This document shows positions 33,319 to 41,473 of a stretch of DNA of 64,000 nt, in pieces. Made by a program: the position numbers and the translations under genes. Origin of the DNA: Streptomyces sp. NRRL B-1347 (GTDB lineage: Bacteria; Actinomycetota; Actinomycetes; Streptomycetales; Streptomycetaceae). The number at the start of each line of letters is the position of its first letter. Positions within the stretch are counted from its first letter, which is position 1. Under the pieces are notes generated by a model. It was not told the origin of the DNA. It was given only the letters and a program-made list of their open reading frames with translations, and did not search any database. The stretch is from assembly GCF_000720325.1 (NCBI RefSeq), contig NZ_JOJM01000022.1, positions 110,475 to 174,474 on the forward strand, given 5' to 3'.

Positions 33319-33843
33319 ATGCACTACACCAACAGGCCCGTGCGGCGGGCCTCCTGGGCGATCGTCGCGATGATGGCGGTGGTCGCCGTCCAGTTCCTCT
33401 TCGGGGGCGGCGGGTTCGGGGGCGGCGGGGGACCGCGCGACGCCTGGGACGTCGCCCTGGCCCTCGCCCTGCCGGCGGGCGTGACCTGGGTCCTGGTCCG
33501 CACCGGCCTCACGCCGTCCGTGGCGTGGGACGAGCAGCGGCTGGTGATCCGCAACCCGTTCTTCGTGTACGAGGCGTGCCTGGCCGACGTGCGGCTGCTG
33601 GGCCGGGCGGGCCGGGGCGGGGCGCTGCACCTGGAGGGCGTCGGCACGGTGCTTCCGTGGGCGATGACGCGCTCGGTGTTCGACGGGCGCCGGGCCGAGA
33701 CCGCGCGGCGGGAGCTGCGGCACGCGGTGCGGCGGGCCGAGGGCACGGCGGCGGCTCCCGTGCGGCGCCGCTTCCGGGTGGAGTGGACCGACGTCCTGGT
33801 CCTTCCGATCCTCGCGGCGTTCGTCTGGGCGTTCCTGCCGTAG
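33319..33843 (+). CDS. Membrane protein with PH-like domain, possible immunity partner of the RHS protein
   Basis: A 174-residue protein with two N-terminal helices (about 10-28 and 43-62) joined by a GGGGFGGGGG loop, a soluble part (WDEQRLVIRNPFFVYEACLA and LHLEGVGTVLPWA) resembling bacterial PH-type domains, and a C-terminal helix (VLVLPILAAFVWAFL). ATG at 33319 has a modest GTGAGG upstream. It lies 83 bp after the RHS gene on the same strand, the usual position of an immunity gene. A membrane immunity protein would fit a toxin tail that acts at the membrane; this is inference only. Confidence 0.75.
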   Translation: MHYTNRPVRRASWAIVAMMAVVAVQFLFGGGGFGGGGGPRDAWDVALALALPAGVTWVLVRTGLTPSVAWDEQRLVIRNPFFVYEACLADVRLLGRAGRGGALHLEGVGTVLPWAMTRSVFDGRRAETARRELRHAVRRAEGTAAAPVRRRFRVEWTDVLVLPILAAFVWAFLP

Positions 33844-33857
33844 CCCGGTCGCGGCGG

Positions 33858-34742
33858 TCAGATGAGGGGCGGGCGGCCCAGCCTCGTCATCAGCCACACC
33901 GTCCGCCAGCTCATCGGGCGGCGCTCGCCGCCCGACGTCCGGAAGCCCTCGACGAAGCCGCCCGCCCAGGCGCGCAGGCCGCCGAGCGACCGGGTGCGCA
34001 GGAGCGTGAGCAGGGTCCACACCGTCAGATAGACGGGGACGAGGAGCAGCGGCAGGCGGCGCCGGGCGAGCCAGACGCGGTTGCGGGCCGTCATCCGGTA
34101 GTAGACGGCGTGCCGGGCGGGGGACGTCTTGGGGTGCTGGAGCAGCAGCGCCGGTTCGTACAGGACCTTCCAGCCGTCGTCGAGCGCGCGCCAGGCGAGG
34201 TCGGTCTCCTCGTGGGTGAAGAAGAAGTCGGCGGGCCAGTCGCCGGTGCGCGCCAGCATCTCCATGGAGAAGGCGTGGCCGCCGCCGAGGAAGGACGTGA
34301 CCAGGCCCCGGCGCATCGGGTCCTTGGCGCGCAGCCGCGGCACGTGGCGGCGCTGGGTCTCGCCGTGCTCGTCGGCGATGCGGAAGCCGACGACGCCGAG
34401 GCGCGGGTCCTCGGCGAACAGGCGCCGGACGGTGCGGAACACGTCGGGGTCGACGAGCAGCCCGTCGTCGTCGAGCTCGATCGCCACGTCGACGTCGCCG
34501 AACTCGCGCAGCCGGGCGAGGGCGACGTTGCGCCCGCCGGGGCAGCCCAGGTTCTCGTCGAGCGCGATCGTGGTGACCTCGCCGGGGTAGGCGGGGAAGT
34601 CCGGCAGCTCGGTGCCGTTGCCCACGATGACGACCCGGGCGGGCGGCACGTCCTGCTTGGCGACGGACTCCAGGAGGGCGTCGACGTCCTTGGGCCGGTT
34701 GCCCATGGTCACGATGGCCACACCCAGGCGCGGTTCGGACAC
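33858..34742 (-). CDS. Family 2 glycosyltransferase
   Basis: A 294-residue enzyme. VAIVTMGNRPKDVDALLESV opens the GT-A fold, ELDDDGLL supplies the metal-binding acidic cluster, and FFFTHEETDLAWR is the ED-type acceptor motif. A C-terminal hydrophobic stretch (LLLVPVYLTVWTLLTLL) and amphipathic helix suggest membrane attachment, as in rhamnosyl- or wall-teichoic-type transferases. GTG at 34742 has GGAGG 7 nt upstream. It converges on the PH-like gene with a 14-bp gap. The sugar and acceptor cannot be deduced. Confidence 0.92.
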   Translation of the reverse strand: MSEPRLGVAIVTMGNRPKDVDALLESVAKQDVPPARVVIVGNGTELPDFPAYPGEVTTIALDENLGCPGGRNVALARLREFGDVDVAIELDDDGLLVDPDVFRTVRRLFAEDPRLGVVGFRIADEHGETQRRHVPRLRAKDPMRRGLVTSFLGGGHAFSMEMLARTGDWPADFFFTHEETDLAWRALDDGWKVLYEPALLLQHPKTSPARHAVYYRMTARNRVWLARRRLPLLLVPVYLTVWTLLTLLRTRSLGGLRAWAGGFVEGFRTSGGERRPMSWRTVWLMTRLGRPPLI

Positions 34743-34841
34743 GGGGAGCCCTCCAGGTCGGGTCGCGGTGGTGGTCGTGGCGGTGCGGCCGAGGCCCCGG
34801 GGGAGCGGTGCGCCGCCTTGACGGTTCTGGCGATGGTAGCC

Positions 34842-34890
34842 GTTCACCGGTGTGTTCATCGCACGACGGGGCGCGTTCACGGTGTTCACT
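34842..34890. promoter_or_regulatory. Cluster of GTTCAC-type repeats in the 34743-35109 gap
   Basis: GTTCACC (34842), GTTCATC (34854), GTTCACG (34875) and GTTCACT (34884) lie in one 49-bp stretch between two divergent genes. They resemble PHO-box units, but the spacing (12, 21, 9) is not the regular 11 bp. The rest of this 367-bp gap holds the 8-bp palindrome GACATGTC at 34951 followed by an A-rich patch; no gene was seen. Confidence 0.4.
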
Positions 34891-35109
34891 CCGGCGCGTG
34901 CGCCAGGTGGCGGAGTGCCGAGTGCCGGTGGCTCGACCGGTTTTGGTCGTGACATGTCAAAAATCAAGAGAGTGTCCCTTGCTACCTCCGGGGACCCATG
35001 TCTCAATGCCTCCAACCCAAATCGCTGACACGCCGTCAGCCGCCGTGGTGCGGGGCGTGTTCAGCGAGGCGGCACCCCACACTCCCCCCATGCGAAGGCA
35101 GGCCATTCC

Positions 35110-35577
35110 ATGAGGCACGGCAGACTCGTCCTCTGTTCGGCACTCGGCACCGGCGCGCTCACCCTGACCGCCCTCGTGCTCGCCCCCACCTCCGCCGCCG
35201 TCGACCCCCAGACGGCGACCATCGACTTCGAGTGCGGCTCGTTCGGCGCGGGCGCGGCGACCCTCAAGGCCGCGCAGAACGGCACCAGCGCCACCATCGA
35301 GCTCTCCACGTCCGCGATCACCGCACCGATCAACGTCGGCGCGGGCGCGGTCAACTCCACCCTCACCCTCACCAAGAACGGCACCGGCACCACCACCTTC
35401 ACCGGCAACGCCAACCCGGCCATACCGGCGGGCAGCCCCATCTCCAGCGGCCCGCTCAACGGCACCGTCGCCCCCGGCGACAGCCTCGCGGCCAAGTCCC
35501 TCAAGATCGTGGTCTTCGGCATCACCGTGAACTGCAACGCGACGTCGGCGCAGAAGCCGGGGCCGTTCGTCTTCTGA
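35110..35577 (+). CDS. Secreted hypothetical protein
   Basis: A 155-residue protein with a signal peptide cut near SAAVDPQ (about residue 31). The mature part is Thr/Ala/Gly-rich beta structure (TATIDFECGSFGAGAATLKA, STLTLTKNGTGTTTFTGNAN). Cysteines at 42 and 142 could form one disulfide joining the two ends, as in small immunoglobulin-like secreted proteins. It lacks enzymatic motifs, wall sorting signals and a membrane anchor. ATG at 35110. It stands alone, with its own terminator. Confidence 0.85.
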   Translation: MRHGRLVLCSALGTGALTLTALVLAPTSAAVDPQTATIDFECGSFGAGAATLKAAQNGTSATIELSTSAITAPINVGAGAVNSTLTLTKNGTGTTTFTGNANPAIPAGSPISSGPLNGTVAPGDSLAAKSLKIVVFGITVNCNATSAQKPGPFVF

Positions 35578-35590
35578 CCCGCCCCGCAGG

Positions 35591-35623
35591 GGCGCCGCCG
35601 CCCGGACGGCGGGCGGCGGCGCC
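35591..35623 (+). terminator. Strong hairpin after the secreted protein gene
   Basis: A 13-bp perfect stem (GGCGCCGCCGCCC / GGGCGGCGGCGCC) with a 7-nt loop starts 13 bp after the stop codon. No T-run follows. Confidence 0.7.
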
Positions 35624-35675
35624 CTCGCCCGTAATCCCGTTGCCGCCGCGCCCGCGCCCGCCTACCTTGCCGATC

Positions 35676-36608
35676 ATGCTGCCCCCCGTGCACACCGACG
35701 AGGAATGGGACGCGATCGTCCCGGACGAGGCCGTGATGCGGCCCGGCGCCGAGGACCTGTGCGCCCGGCTCGGCGTCGCCGGGGCGCCGCTGACCCGCTT
35801 CGGCGAGGGCTCCCAGCCCGTCTACGCCGTCGGCGACGAGCTCGTGCTCAAGCTCTTCCCCGCCGCGTCGGCCGACGACGGCGTCACCGAGGCCCGCGTC
35901 CTCGCCCACGTGCACGGCCGCCTCCCCGTCGCGACCCCCCGGGTCCACTCCTTCGGCCCGTACGAGAACGGCTGGCGCTACGTCCTGATGTCCCGGCTCC
36001 CCGGCGAGGGCCTGCACCACGCCTGGCCGCGCGTGCCCGCGGCCGACCGGGAGCGGCTCGCCGAGCGGGCGGGGGAGGCGCTCGCCGCGCTGCACGCCCT
36101 CGACCACGCGCCGCTCGCGGACGCCATCGGGCCCGGCGACTGGGACGCGTTCCTGGCCCGGCAGCGGGCGGGCGCGGTCGAGCGGCAGCGCGCGCGGCAC
36201 CTCCCCGAGCACTGGCTGGAGCAGATTCCGGACTTCCTCGACGCGGTGGAGCCGCCCGCCGCCGGGGCCCGGCGCGCCCTGCTGCACACCGAGTTCATGC
36301 GCGAGCACCTGCTCGCCGCGCCCGCGCCCGGCGGCTGGGAGCTCACCGGGCTCTTCGACTTCGAGCCCGCGATGATCGGCGACCCGGCGTACGACTTCGT
36401 GGCCGTCGGCCTCTTCGTCACCCGGGCCGACCCCCGGCTCCTGACCCGCCTCACGACGGCGTACGGCCGCGCCTTCGAGCCCCGCGAGCTGCTCGCCCTC
36501 ACCCTGCTGCACGTCTACAGCAACCTGCCCTGGTACCTGCGCGAGCTGCCCGCCCCGCCCGAGCCGACGCTCGACGCGCTGGCCGAGCACTGGTTCGGGC
36601 GGGGCTGA
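35676..36608 (+). CDS. Phosphotransferase-fold protein with altered catalytic loop
   Basis: A 310-residue APH-like protein. The ATP lobe is recognisable (RFGEGSQPVYAVGDELVLKL with the Lys, and VLMSRLPGEGLHHAW). The catalytic loop reads LLHTEFMREHLLA: His204 is followed by Thr and Glu206 in place of the usual Gly-Asp, and His211 takes the place of the Asn. The metal-binding Asp228 (LFDFEPAM) is kept. It may therefore be a weak kinase, use Glu as base, or act only as a binding protein. ATG at 35676; no nearby ribosome site is obvious. It does not belong to an operon. Confidence 0.88.
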   Translation: MLPPVHTDEEWDAIVPDEAVMRPGAEDLCARLGVAGAPLTRFGEGSQPVYAVGDELVLKLFPAASADDGVTEARVLAHVHGRLPVATPRVHSFGPYENGWRYVLMSRLPGEGLHHAWPRVPAADRERLAERAGEALAALHALDHAPLADAIGPGDWDAFLARQRAGAVERQRARHLPEHWLEQIPDFLDAVEPPAAGARRALLHTEFMREHLLAAPAPGGWELTGLFDFEPAMIGDPAYDFVAVGLFVTRADPRLLTRLTTAYGRAFEPRELLALTLLHVYSNLPWYLRELPAPPEPTLDALAEHWFGRG

Positions 36609-36657
36609 GCGCCTCGCCGCAACCGCCGAGCCGCACCGGACCGCCCGGCGGCGGGGC

Positions 36658-37437
36658 TCAGTCCACGGGGACGAGCGTCAGATAGGCGGTGCCGAGCACG
36701 CGGCGGTAGCCGCGCAGCCAGATCGCGCGGTGCCGGTCCGCGCGCTCGCGCGCCCGTGCCGCCCGCGGATGCGAGGGGTTCGCGGCCAGCCACACCTCGA
36801 CGTCCGCCAGATACGCGGCCTCGAACTCCTCCCACTCCTCGTCGCTCGCCGTCTCCACCCACTCCGGCCGGAACCCCGCGGCGACCGCCGCGTCCGTCAG
36901 GTCGCCCAGGTACAGGTGCTCGTCGGTGCGGGCGTCCGGCCACATCGCGGCCAGCTCCGCCGCCGTCGGCGTGCGCTGCCAGAACCCCTCGCCGAGGACG
37001 ACGCGCCCACCGGGCCGCACCAGGCGGCGCAGGGCGCGCAGCGCGCCCGCGGTGTACGGGGGCGCGGCGTCGGCCGGGCACAGGGCGTGGCCGGAGCTGA
37101 GGCACAGCACGACGTCGGCGGGGCCGCGCGCGGTGTCCGTAGCCGACTCGGACGCGAACTCCACGCGGTCCGCGAGCCCCCGGGCCCGCGCCAGGGCCCG
37201 CCCCCGCTCCAGGTCCTCCTCGTTCAGGTCCACTCCGACGGCGGTGGCGGTGGGCACCGCCGCGAGCAGCCGCAGCGTCAGCTCGCCCCAGCCGCAGCCG
37301 AGGTCGAGCACGGTGGGCCGCTCCGCGGCCCGCAGCGCCCCGGCCACCCGCGCCACCATGCGGGCGGCCCTGGCCTCGGACAAGGGGCCGTGGAAGGTGA
37401 GGCGGGTGAGGCGGGGCGGGGCGTCTGCGAAGGTCAT
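36658..37437 (-). CDS. SAM-dependent methyltransferase
   Basis: A 259-residue class I methyltransferase. VLDLGCGWGELTLRLL is motif I, GVDLNEEDLERG motif II and ADVVLCLSSGHAL motif IV; RPGGRVVLGEGFW follows. It should methylate a small molecule, with SAM as donor. The C-terminal half (EEWEEFEAAYLADVEVWLAA, ARERADRHRAIWLRGYRRVL) is helical and probably forms the substrate lid. ATG at 37437. The substrate is unknown. It is convergent with the phosphotransferase-like gene. Confidence 0.9.
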   Translation of the reverse strand: MTFADAPPRLTRLTFHGPLSEARAARMVARVAGALRAAERPTVLDLGCGWGELTLRLLAAVPTATAVGVDLNEEDLERGRALARARGLADRVEFASESATDTARGPADVVLCLSSGHALCPADAAPPYTAGALRALRRLVRPGGRVVLGEGFWQRTPTAAELAAMWPDARTDEHLYLGDLTDAAVAAGFRPEWVETASDEEWEEFEAAYLADVEVWLAANPSHPRAARARERADRHRAIWLRGYRRVLGTAYLTLVPVD

Positions 37438-37518
37438 GGGGCGCGACGCTAACCGGTCGGGCGCCGGGGCCGCACGGGGTTTTGTCCCTCGCGGGGCGCC
37501 CCCGGGCCCGCCCCTTCC

Positions 37519-37571
37519 CGAACCGGGGCTCCGCCCCGGACCCCGCTCCTCAAACGCCGGAGGGGCTGAAA
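37519..37571 (+). repeat. Intergenic repeat, family A, copy near DoxX
   Basis: A GGGGCTCCGCCCC hairpin is followed by CTCCTCAAACGCCGGAGGGG and CTGAA. This is the same combination of an outer GGGGC hairpin and a CAAACGCCGG core as at 5575-5725. It lies downstream of the DoxX gene and upstream of the methyltransferase on the same strand. Confidence 0.7.
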
Positions 37572-37581
37572 GATCCAATCG

Positions 37582-38124
37582 TCAGGCCTCGTCGTCCCGC
37601 AAGGCCCGTCTCCGGGAAGCCACGAGCGCGGCTGTCGCGACCCCCGTCGCGAGGAGCGCGGCCGGTGCCATCCAGGGCCGGTTGAGGGCGTCGCCGAGCG
37701 CGTGGTCGGCGGAGAGCCGTCCCGGCCCCGTGACCGCGAGCGCCGCCGAGACGAGGCCGAGGACCGCCGGGTACTCGAAGCCGCCGCCCTGGTTGAAGAA
37801 GCCGTTGGGCGCGTGCACGGGCGCCGCCCCCGCCATGGCCCCCGCCGCCGCGGCCCCGGCCGCAGGGGTGGCGAGGCCGAGCGCGAGCAGCGCGCCCCCG
37901 CCCGCCTCCGCGAGCCCCGCGAGCACGGCGTTGACCTTGCCCGGCCGGTAGCCGACGGACTCGAAGAAGGCGCCGGTGCCCTCGATCCCGCCGCCCCCGA
38001 ACCAGCCGAGCAGCTTCTGCGAGCCGTGCGCGGCGAGCACCGCGCCCGTGCCGGTGCGGAGCAGCAGCAGCCCGATGTCGCGCCGGTCGGGGCGGGCGCA
38101 GGGGTGGGAACGGCGACAGGTCAC
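37582..38124 (-). CDS. DoxX-family membrane protein
   Basis: A 180-residue membrane protein with four to five helices. GLLLLRTGTGAVLAAHGSQK then LLGWFGGGG is the DoxX opening, and GLAEAGGGALLALGLATPAA the next helix. The family includes subunits of thiosulfate:quinone oxidoreductase and thiol-redox membrane proteins, but most members are of unknown role. GTG at 38124 has GGAG 7 nt upstream. A basic tail (ASRRRALRDDEA) ends in the cytoplasm. Confidence 0.88.
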   Translation of the reverse strand: MTCRRSHPCARPDRRDIGLLLLRTGTGAVLAAHGSQKLLGWFGGGGIEGTGAFFESVGYRPGKVNAVLAGLAEAGGGALLALGLATPAAGAAAAGAMAGAAPVHAPNGFFNQGGGFEYPAVLGLVSAALAVTGPGRLSADHALGDALNRPWMAPAALLATGVATAALVASRRRALRDDEA

Positions 38125-38335
38125 GGCGGGCTCCAGGGCGGGCTCGGGACGAGGGGGCGCCTCGTGGAGAGGCACCCCGCGCTTCCTCCCACCGTCCACC
38201 GGGACGGCCCCGCCCACGCGGTGCGGCCCGCCGTCCGGGTGAGCGGCCGCGGAACCCGCGAGGGAGCGGGCCCGGCGGTCACCGACCGTACGGGCACCGG
38301 TGGCGGGACCGGTGCCCCGGTGTGACCGTGGACGC

Positions 38336-38659
38336 ATGACCATTCCGGTGAACCAGCTCAGCGACCCGACGGTCAGGGACTTCGTCACCGCCCTGAACGC
38401 GGGCGACCAGTCCGCCGTGGCGGGCCTGCTCACCCCCGGCGCGACCATGTCCGACGACGGCTCCGACCGGAACCTCCAGGAGTGGCTGGACCGCGAGGTG
38501 TTCTCCTCGAACGGCCACATGGACGTCGAGTCGGAGGCGGACGACGGCCTCACCCTCGTGGCCAACTACCGCAACGACACCTGGGGCGCGATGCGCACCA
38601 AGTGGCAGTTCACGGTGGACGGCGGGAAGGTGTCCCGGTTCGAGACCGGTCAGGCCTGA
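38336..38659 (+). CDS. SnoaL/NTF2-like small protein
   Basis: A 107-residue protein with the NTF2-like pattern: a first helix pair (DPTVRDFVTALNAGDQSAVA then GLLTPGATMSDDG), LQEWLDREVFSSNG, and strands ending WQFTVDGGKVSRFETGQA. These cone-shaped folds bind small hydrophobic ligands or act as isomerases and cyclases, but many have no known activity. ATG at 38336. It has no close operon partner. Confidence 0.85.
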   Translation: MTIPVNQLSDPTVRDFVTALNAGDQSAVAGLLTPGATMSDDGSDRNLQEWLDREVFSSNGHMDVESEADDGLTLVANYRNDTWGAMRTKWQFTVDGGKVSRFETGQA

Positions 38660-38711
38660 ACCGGGGCCGGGGCCGGGGCCGGGACCCGGGGGCGCGGGGC
38701 GTCGGTGGCCG

Positions 38712-39596
38712 TCAGCCGGGAATGCGTACCGCCGCGCCCGACACGCGCACCCGGGCGTCCCCTTCGAGCAGCGTCACCGTGAGCAGCCCGGGGCGCCCCA
38801 TGTCCACGCCCTGGTGGAGGGTCAGCTCCGTCGCGGCGGGGACCAGGCCGAGCTCGCGCGCGTAGGCGCCGAACGCCGCCGCGGCGGCACCGGTCGCGGG
38901 GTCCTCGACGACGCCGCCGACGGGGAACGGGTCCCGCACGTGGTAGACGGACGGGGTCTCCCGCCAGACCAACTGGACCGTCGTCAGGTCGAGCCGCAGC
39001 ATCAGGGACTTCAGCCGCTCGAAGTCGTAGTCCAGGTCGGCGAGCCGCTCGCGCGTGGCCGCCGCGAGGACCAGGTGCCGGGCGCCCGCGAAGGCGATGC
39101 GCGGCGGCAGCTGTGCGTCGAGGTCGCCCGCCGCCCAGCCGAGGGCGGCGAGGGCCTCGGTGACGTCGGCCGCGGGGGCCTCGCTCACCTTCGGCTCGAC
39201 GCTGGTGAGGGTGGCGCGCAGCGTCCCTCCGGCCTCGGCGACGGTGACCGGCACGGTGCCGGCCTGCGTCGCGAACACGAAGTCGCCGGGCCCGTCGCGC
39301 TCGGCGAGGGCGACGGCCGTCGCCACGGTGGCGTGGCCGCAGAAGGGGACCTCCGCCTGCGGGCTGAAGTACCGCACGGTGAAGGAGCGGCCCTCGGGCC
39401 CGGCCCCGGCGGGCCCCGGCGTCACGAACGCCGACTCGCTGTAGCCGAGGTCCGCGGCGATCGCCAGCATCCGCGCGCCGTCGAGTCCGTCGGCGTCGAG
39501 GACGACTCCGGCCGGGTTGCCGCCGTCGGGGTCGGTGGCGAAGGCCGTGTAGCGCAGGACGTCGGTGGTCTGGGCATGCTGGTTCGGTGTGTTCAT
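38712..39596 (-). CDS. PhzF-family isomerase
   Basis: A 294-residue member of the PhzF/diaminopimelate epimerase-like fold. GGNPAGVVLDADG near the N-terminus and YSESAFVTP with the likely catalytic Glu are followed by VPFCGHATVATA and EDPATGAAAAAFG, all family marks. PhzF isomerises trans-2,3-dihydro-3-hydroxyanthranilate in phenazine formation, but no phenazine genes are present, so another substrate is likely. ATG at 39596. A second PhzF-like gene lies at 61042 with weaker motifs. Confidence 0.92.
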   Translation of the reverse strand: MNTPNQHAQTTDVLRYTAFATDPDGGNPAGVVLDADGLDGARMLAIAADLGYSESAFVTPGPAGAGPEGRSFTVRYFSPQAEVPFCGHATVATAVALAERDGPGDFVFATQAGTVPVTVAEAGGTLRATLTSVEPKVSEAPAADVTEALAALGWAAGDLDAQLPPRIAFAGARHLVLAAATRERLADLDYDFERLKSLMLRLDLTTVQLVWRETPSVYHVRDPFPVGGVVEDPATGAAAAAFGAYARELGLVPAATELTLHQGVDMGRPGLLTVTLLEGDARVRVSGAAVRIPG

Positions 39597-39612
39597 GATC
39601 AGACGATAACTG

Positions 39613-39644
39613 CCGTGCGGCCGGGAGCATTCCCGGCCGCACGG
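39613..39644 (-). terminator. Perfect 14-bp hairpin after the lamin-tail protein gene
   Basis: CCGTGCGGCCGGGA and TCCCGGCCGCACGG pair without mismatch around a GCAT loop. It lies 26 bp past the stop of the lamin-tail protein gene and 16 bp before the PhzF start, both on the minus strand, so it should separate the two transcripts. Confidence 0.8.
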
Positions 39645-39670
39645 CGGTGTGCGTGCGGGCCCGCCCGGGC

Positions 39671-40135
39671 TCAGTGGCAGTTCTTGGTGCCCCGGTCGCG
39701 GGTGGTCCAGGAGCAGGAGTCGAGCTGCGAGCCGTTCGGCTTGATCAGCCGGGCCTTGTCGCTGGTGTTGTTCCACACGTGCCAGCCGCGGCCCCAGTAG
39801 CGCACGCCGGCGGCGTCGGTGCCCCGGCCGGTGCGGACCTTCACGGTCTTGCCCGCGCCTATCTTGTAACTGCCGAAGGTGTAGGTGTAGTTGGCGTCCT
39901 TCAGCTTGTAGCCCTTGAGCTGGATCGGGTTGCGGCTGTTGTTGTGGATGTTCACCCACTCGCCGTTGACCGAGGCGTTGGCGGTGGTGTCCCGGCCGGG
40001 GCTGTCGTACTGGATGAAGCCGAGGTGCAGACCACCCTGGTGGCGCGGGGCCGCGGACGCCGGGCCCGCGGCGAGCAGCGGGGCCGTGAGTGCGGTGGCG
40101 GCGAGGACGGCCGTGGCCGCAGAACGAATGCGCAA
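39671..40135 (-). CDS. Secreted lamin-tail-domain (LTD) protein
   Basis: A 154-residue protein with a signal peptide (cut near ASAAPRH, about residue 29). The rest is one LTD beta sandwich: GEWVNIHNNSRNPIQLKGYK, DANYTYTFGSYKIGAGKTVK, WNNTSDKARLIKPNGSQLDS. Such domains are found in secreted nucleases and surface proteins; here no nuclease part exists. Two cysteines near the end (CSWTTRDRGTKNC) may form a disulfide. The start is TTG at 40135, with GGAG 7 nt upstream. No role is known. Confidence 0.88.
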   Translation of the reverse strand: MRIRSAATAVLAATALTAPLLAAGPASAAPRHQGGLHLGFIQYDSPGRDTTANASVNGEWVNIHNNSRNPIQLKGYKLKDANYTYTFGSYKIGAGKTVKVRTGRGTDAAGVRYWGRGWHVWNNTSDKARLIKPNGSQLDSCSWTTRDRGTKNCH

Positions 40136-40364
40136 CGTGTGCTCCGTCTGTGAAGTTTCCGTGGAGAGCTGCCGAGCCTAGCGGCTGGCCGCGGGCCCCG
40201 AGGGCGGATCCCGGCGGCTGCCCAGAGTCTGGTCCCCAGTTCGTCCGAAATCCGTAGGGGCGTCATCCGCCGCTCGGCGCAGGGCGGTTCCGCGCCCGAG
40301 CGGGCATGGTGAAGCCCGCTGCGGTACGGATGTGCCGCGCCATCACGTCGGACATCTGCGGCCT

Positions 40365-40434
40365 CGTCGTGGCTGGTCGCGCCCACGCGGCGGAGCCGCA
40401 CACAGACACAGCCCCGCGCCCCTACGGGGCGCTC
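40365..40434 (+). repeat. Intergenic repeat, family B, copy 3
   Basis: This copy is about 90 percent identical by eye to 11573-11643: GGCTGGTCGCGCCCACGCGG, GGAGCCGC, ACAGCCCCGCGCCC and a CTACGGGGCGC hairpin arm. It lies just downstream of a minus-strand SDR gene. The remainder of the 40136-40449 gap shows no gene. Confidence 0.75.
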
Positions 40435-40449
40435 CCCGGCGTGCAGCCC

Positions 40450-41340
40450 TCAGCCCCGCCCCACATACGGCATCGTGGTCGCGAGCACCGTGGCGAACTG
40501 CACGTTCGCCTCCAGGGGCAGCTCCGCCATGTGCCGCACCGTGCGCGCCACGTCGGCCACGTCCATCACCGGCTCGACCGCGACGTCCCCGTCGGCCTGG
40601 AGGATTCCGGAGCGCATGCGCGCGGTCATGTCCGTCGCCGCGTTGCCGATGTCGATCTGGCCGACGGCGATGCGGTACGGACGCCCGTCCAGGGACAGGG
40701 ATTTGGTCAGGCCCGTGAGGGCGTGCTTGGTCGCGGTGTACGCGACGGAGTGCGGGCGCGGCGCGTGCGCGGAGATCGAGCCGTTGTTGATGATCCGGCC
40801 GCCCTGCGGCGCCTGCTCCTTCAGCTGCCGGAACGCGGCCTGCGCGCACAGGAAGGCGCCGTTGAGGTTGGTGTCGACGACGTGGCGCCAGGCGTCGTAC
40901 GGCAGCTCCTCGACGGGCACGCCCCCCGGTCCGAACGTGCCGGCGTTGTTGAAGAGCAGGCCGAGCCGCCCGAACCGCTCGCGCACGGCGGCGAAGAGCG
41001 CGGCGACGTCGTCGGGCGCGGAGACGTCGGTCCGCACGCACAGCGCCCGTTCGCGGACGGCGTCCCCCAGGTCGGCCGCGGCCAGGTCGACCGTCTCGCG
41101 CAGCGTGGTGTCCCTGCGGCCCGCGAGCGCCACGGACCAGCCCGCGCGCAGCAGTTCCACGGCGACGGACCGGCCGATTCCGGAGCCCGCGCCGGTGACC
41201 ACGGCCGTCTTCGCGGCGGCCTCCGGAGCCGCCTCCGGGGCTGCCTCGGAGGCTGCGTCCGGGGCCTCCTGAGGGTCCGTCCGCTGGTCCTGAGGGTCTG
41301 TCCGTCGGGCCCGGGGGGATGCCGTTCGCTCAGCGTTCAT
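40450..41340 (-). CDS. SDR-family oxidoreductase
   Basis: A 296-residue SDR. A charged, Ala/Glu-rich N-terminal extension of about 45 residues (with repeated [11 protein letters not shown]) precedes the cofactor motif [23 protein letters not shown], the catalytic Ser (NNGSISAHA) and YTATKHAL are present. AGRRDT after the second strand suggests NADP+ preference. It probably reduces or oxidises a small carbonyl compound. ATG at 41340. It is divergent from the phoD gene, with a 133-bp shared upstream region. Confidence 0.92.
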   Translation of the reverse strand: MNAERTASPRARRTDPQDQRTDPQEAPDAASEAAPEAAPEAAAKTAVVTGAGSGIGRSVAVELLRAGWSVALAGRRDTTLRETVDLAAADLGDAVRERALCVRTDVSAPDDVAALFAAVRERFGRLGLLFNNAGTFGPGGVPVEELPYDAWRHVVDTNLNGAFLCAQAAFRQLKEQAPQGGRIINNGSISAHAPRPHSVAYTATKHALTGLTKSLSLDGRPYRIAVGQIDIGNAATDMTARMRSGILQADGDVAVEPVMDVADVARTVRHMAELPLEANVQFATVLATTMPYVGRG

Positions 41341-41473
41341 GGCCCCGCAGCGTACGGGAGGGTCCGCAACTCGGACATCATCTGCTCGACATATGGCTGT
41401 TGTGTACGCGACAGTCCATCGTCGTCCCTCAGCACTCCAATGCACCGTACAGCCATTGTCCGGGGAGGGGCAC

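Noticed and set aside
38712..39596. Phenazine biosynthesis cluster
   Set aside because: Only a PhzF-fold protein is present; no other phz gene is nearby, and the family has many unrelated members.
41340..41473. PHO box upstream of phoD
   Set aside because: No pair of GTTCACC units at 11-bp spacing is present in this gap.
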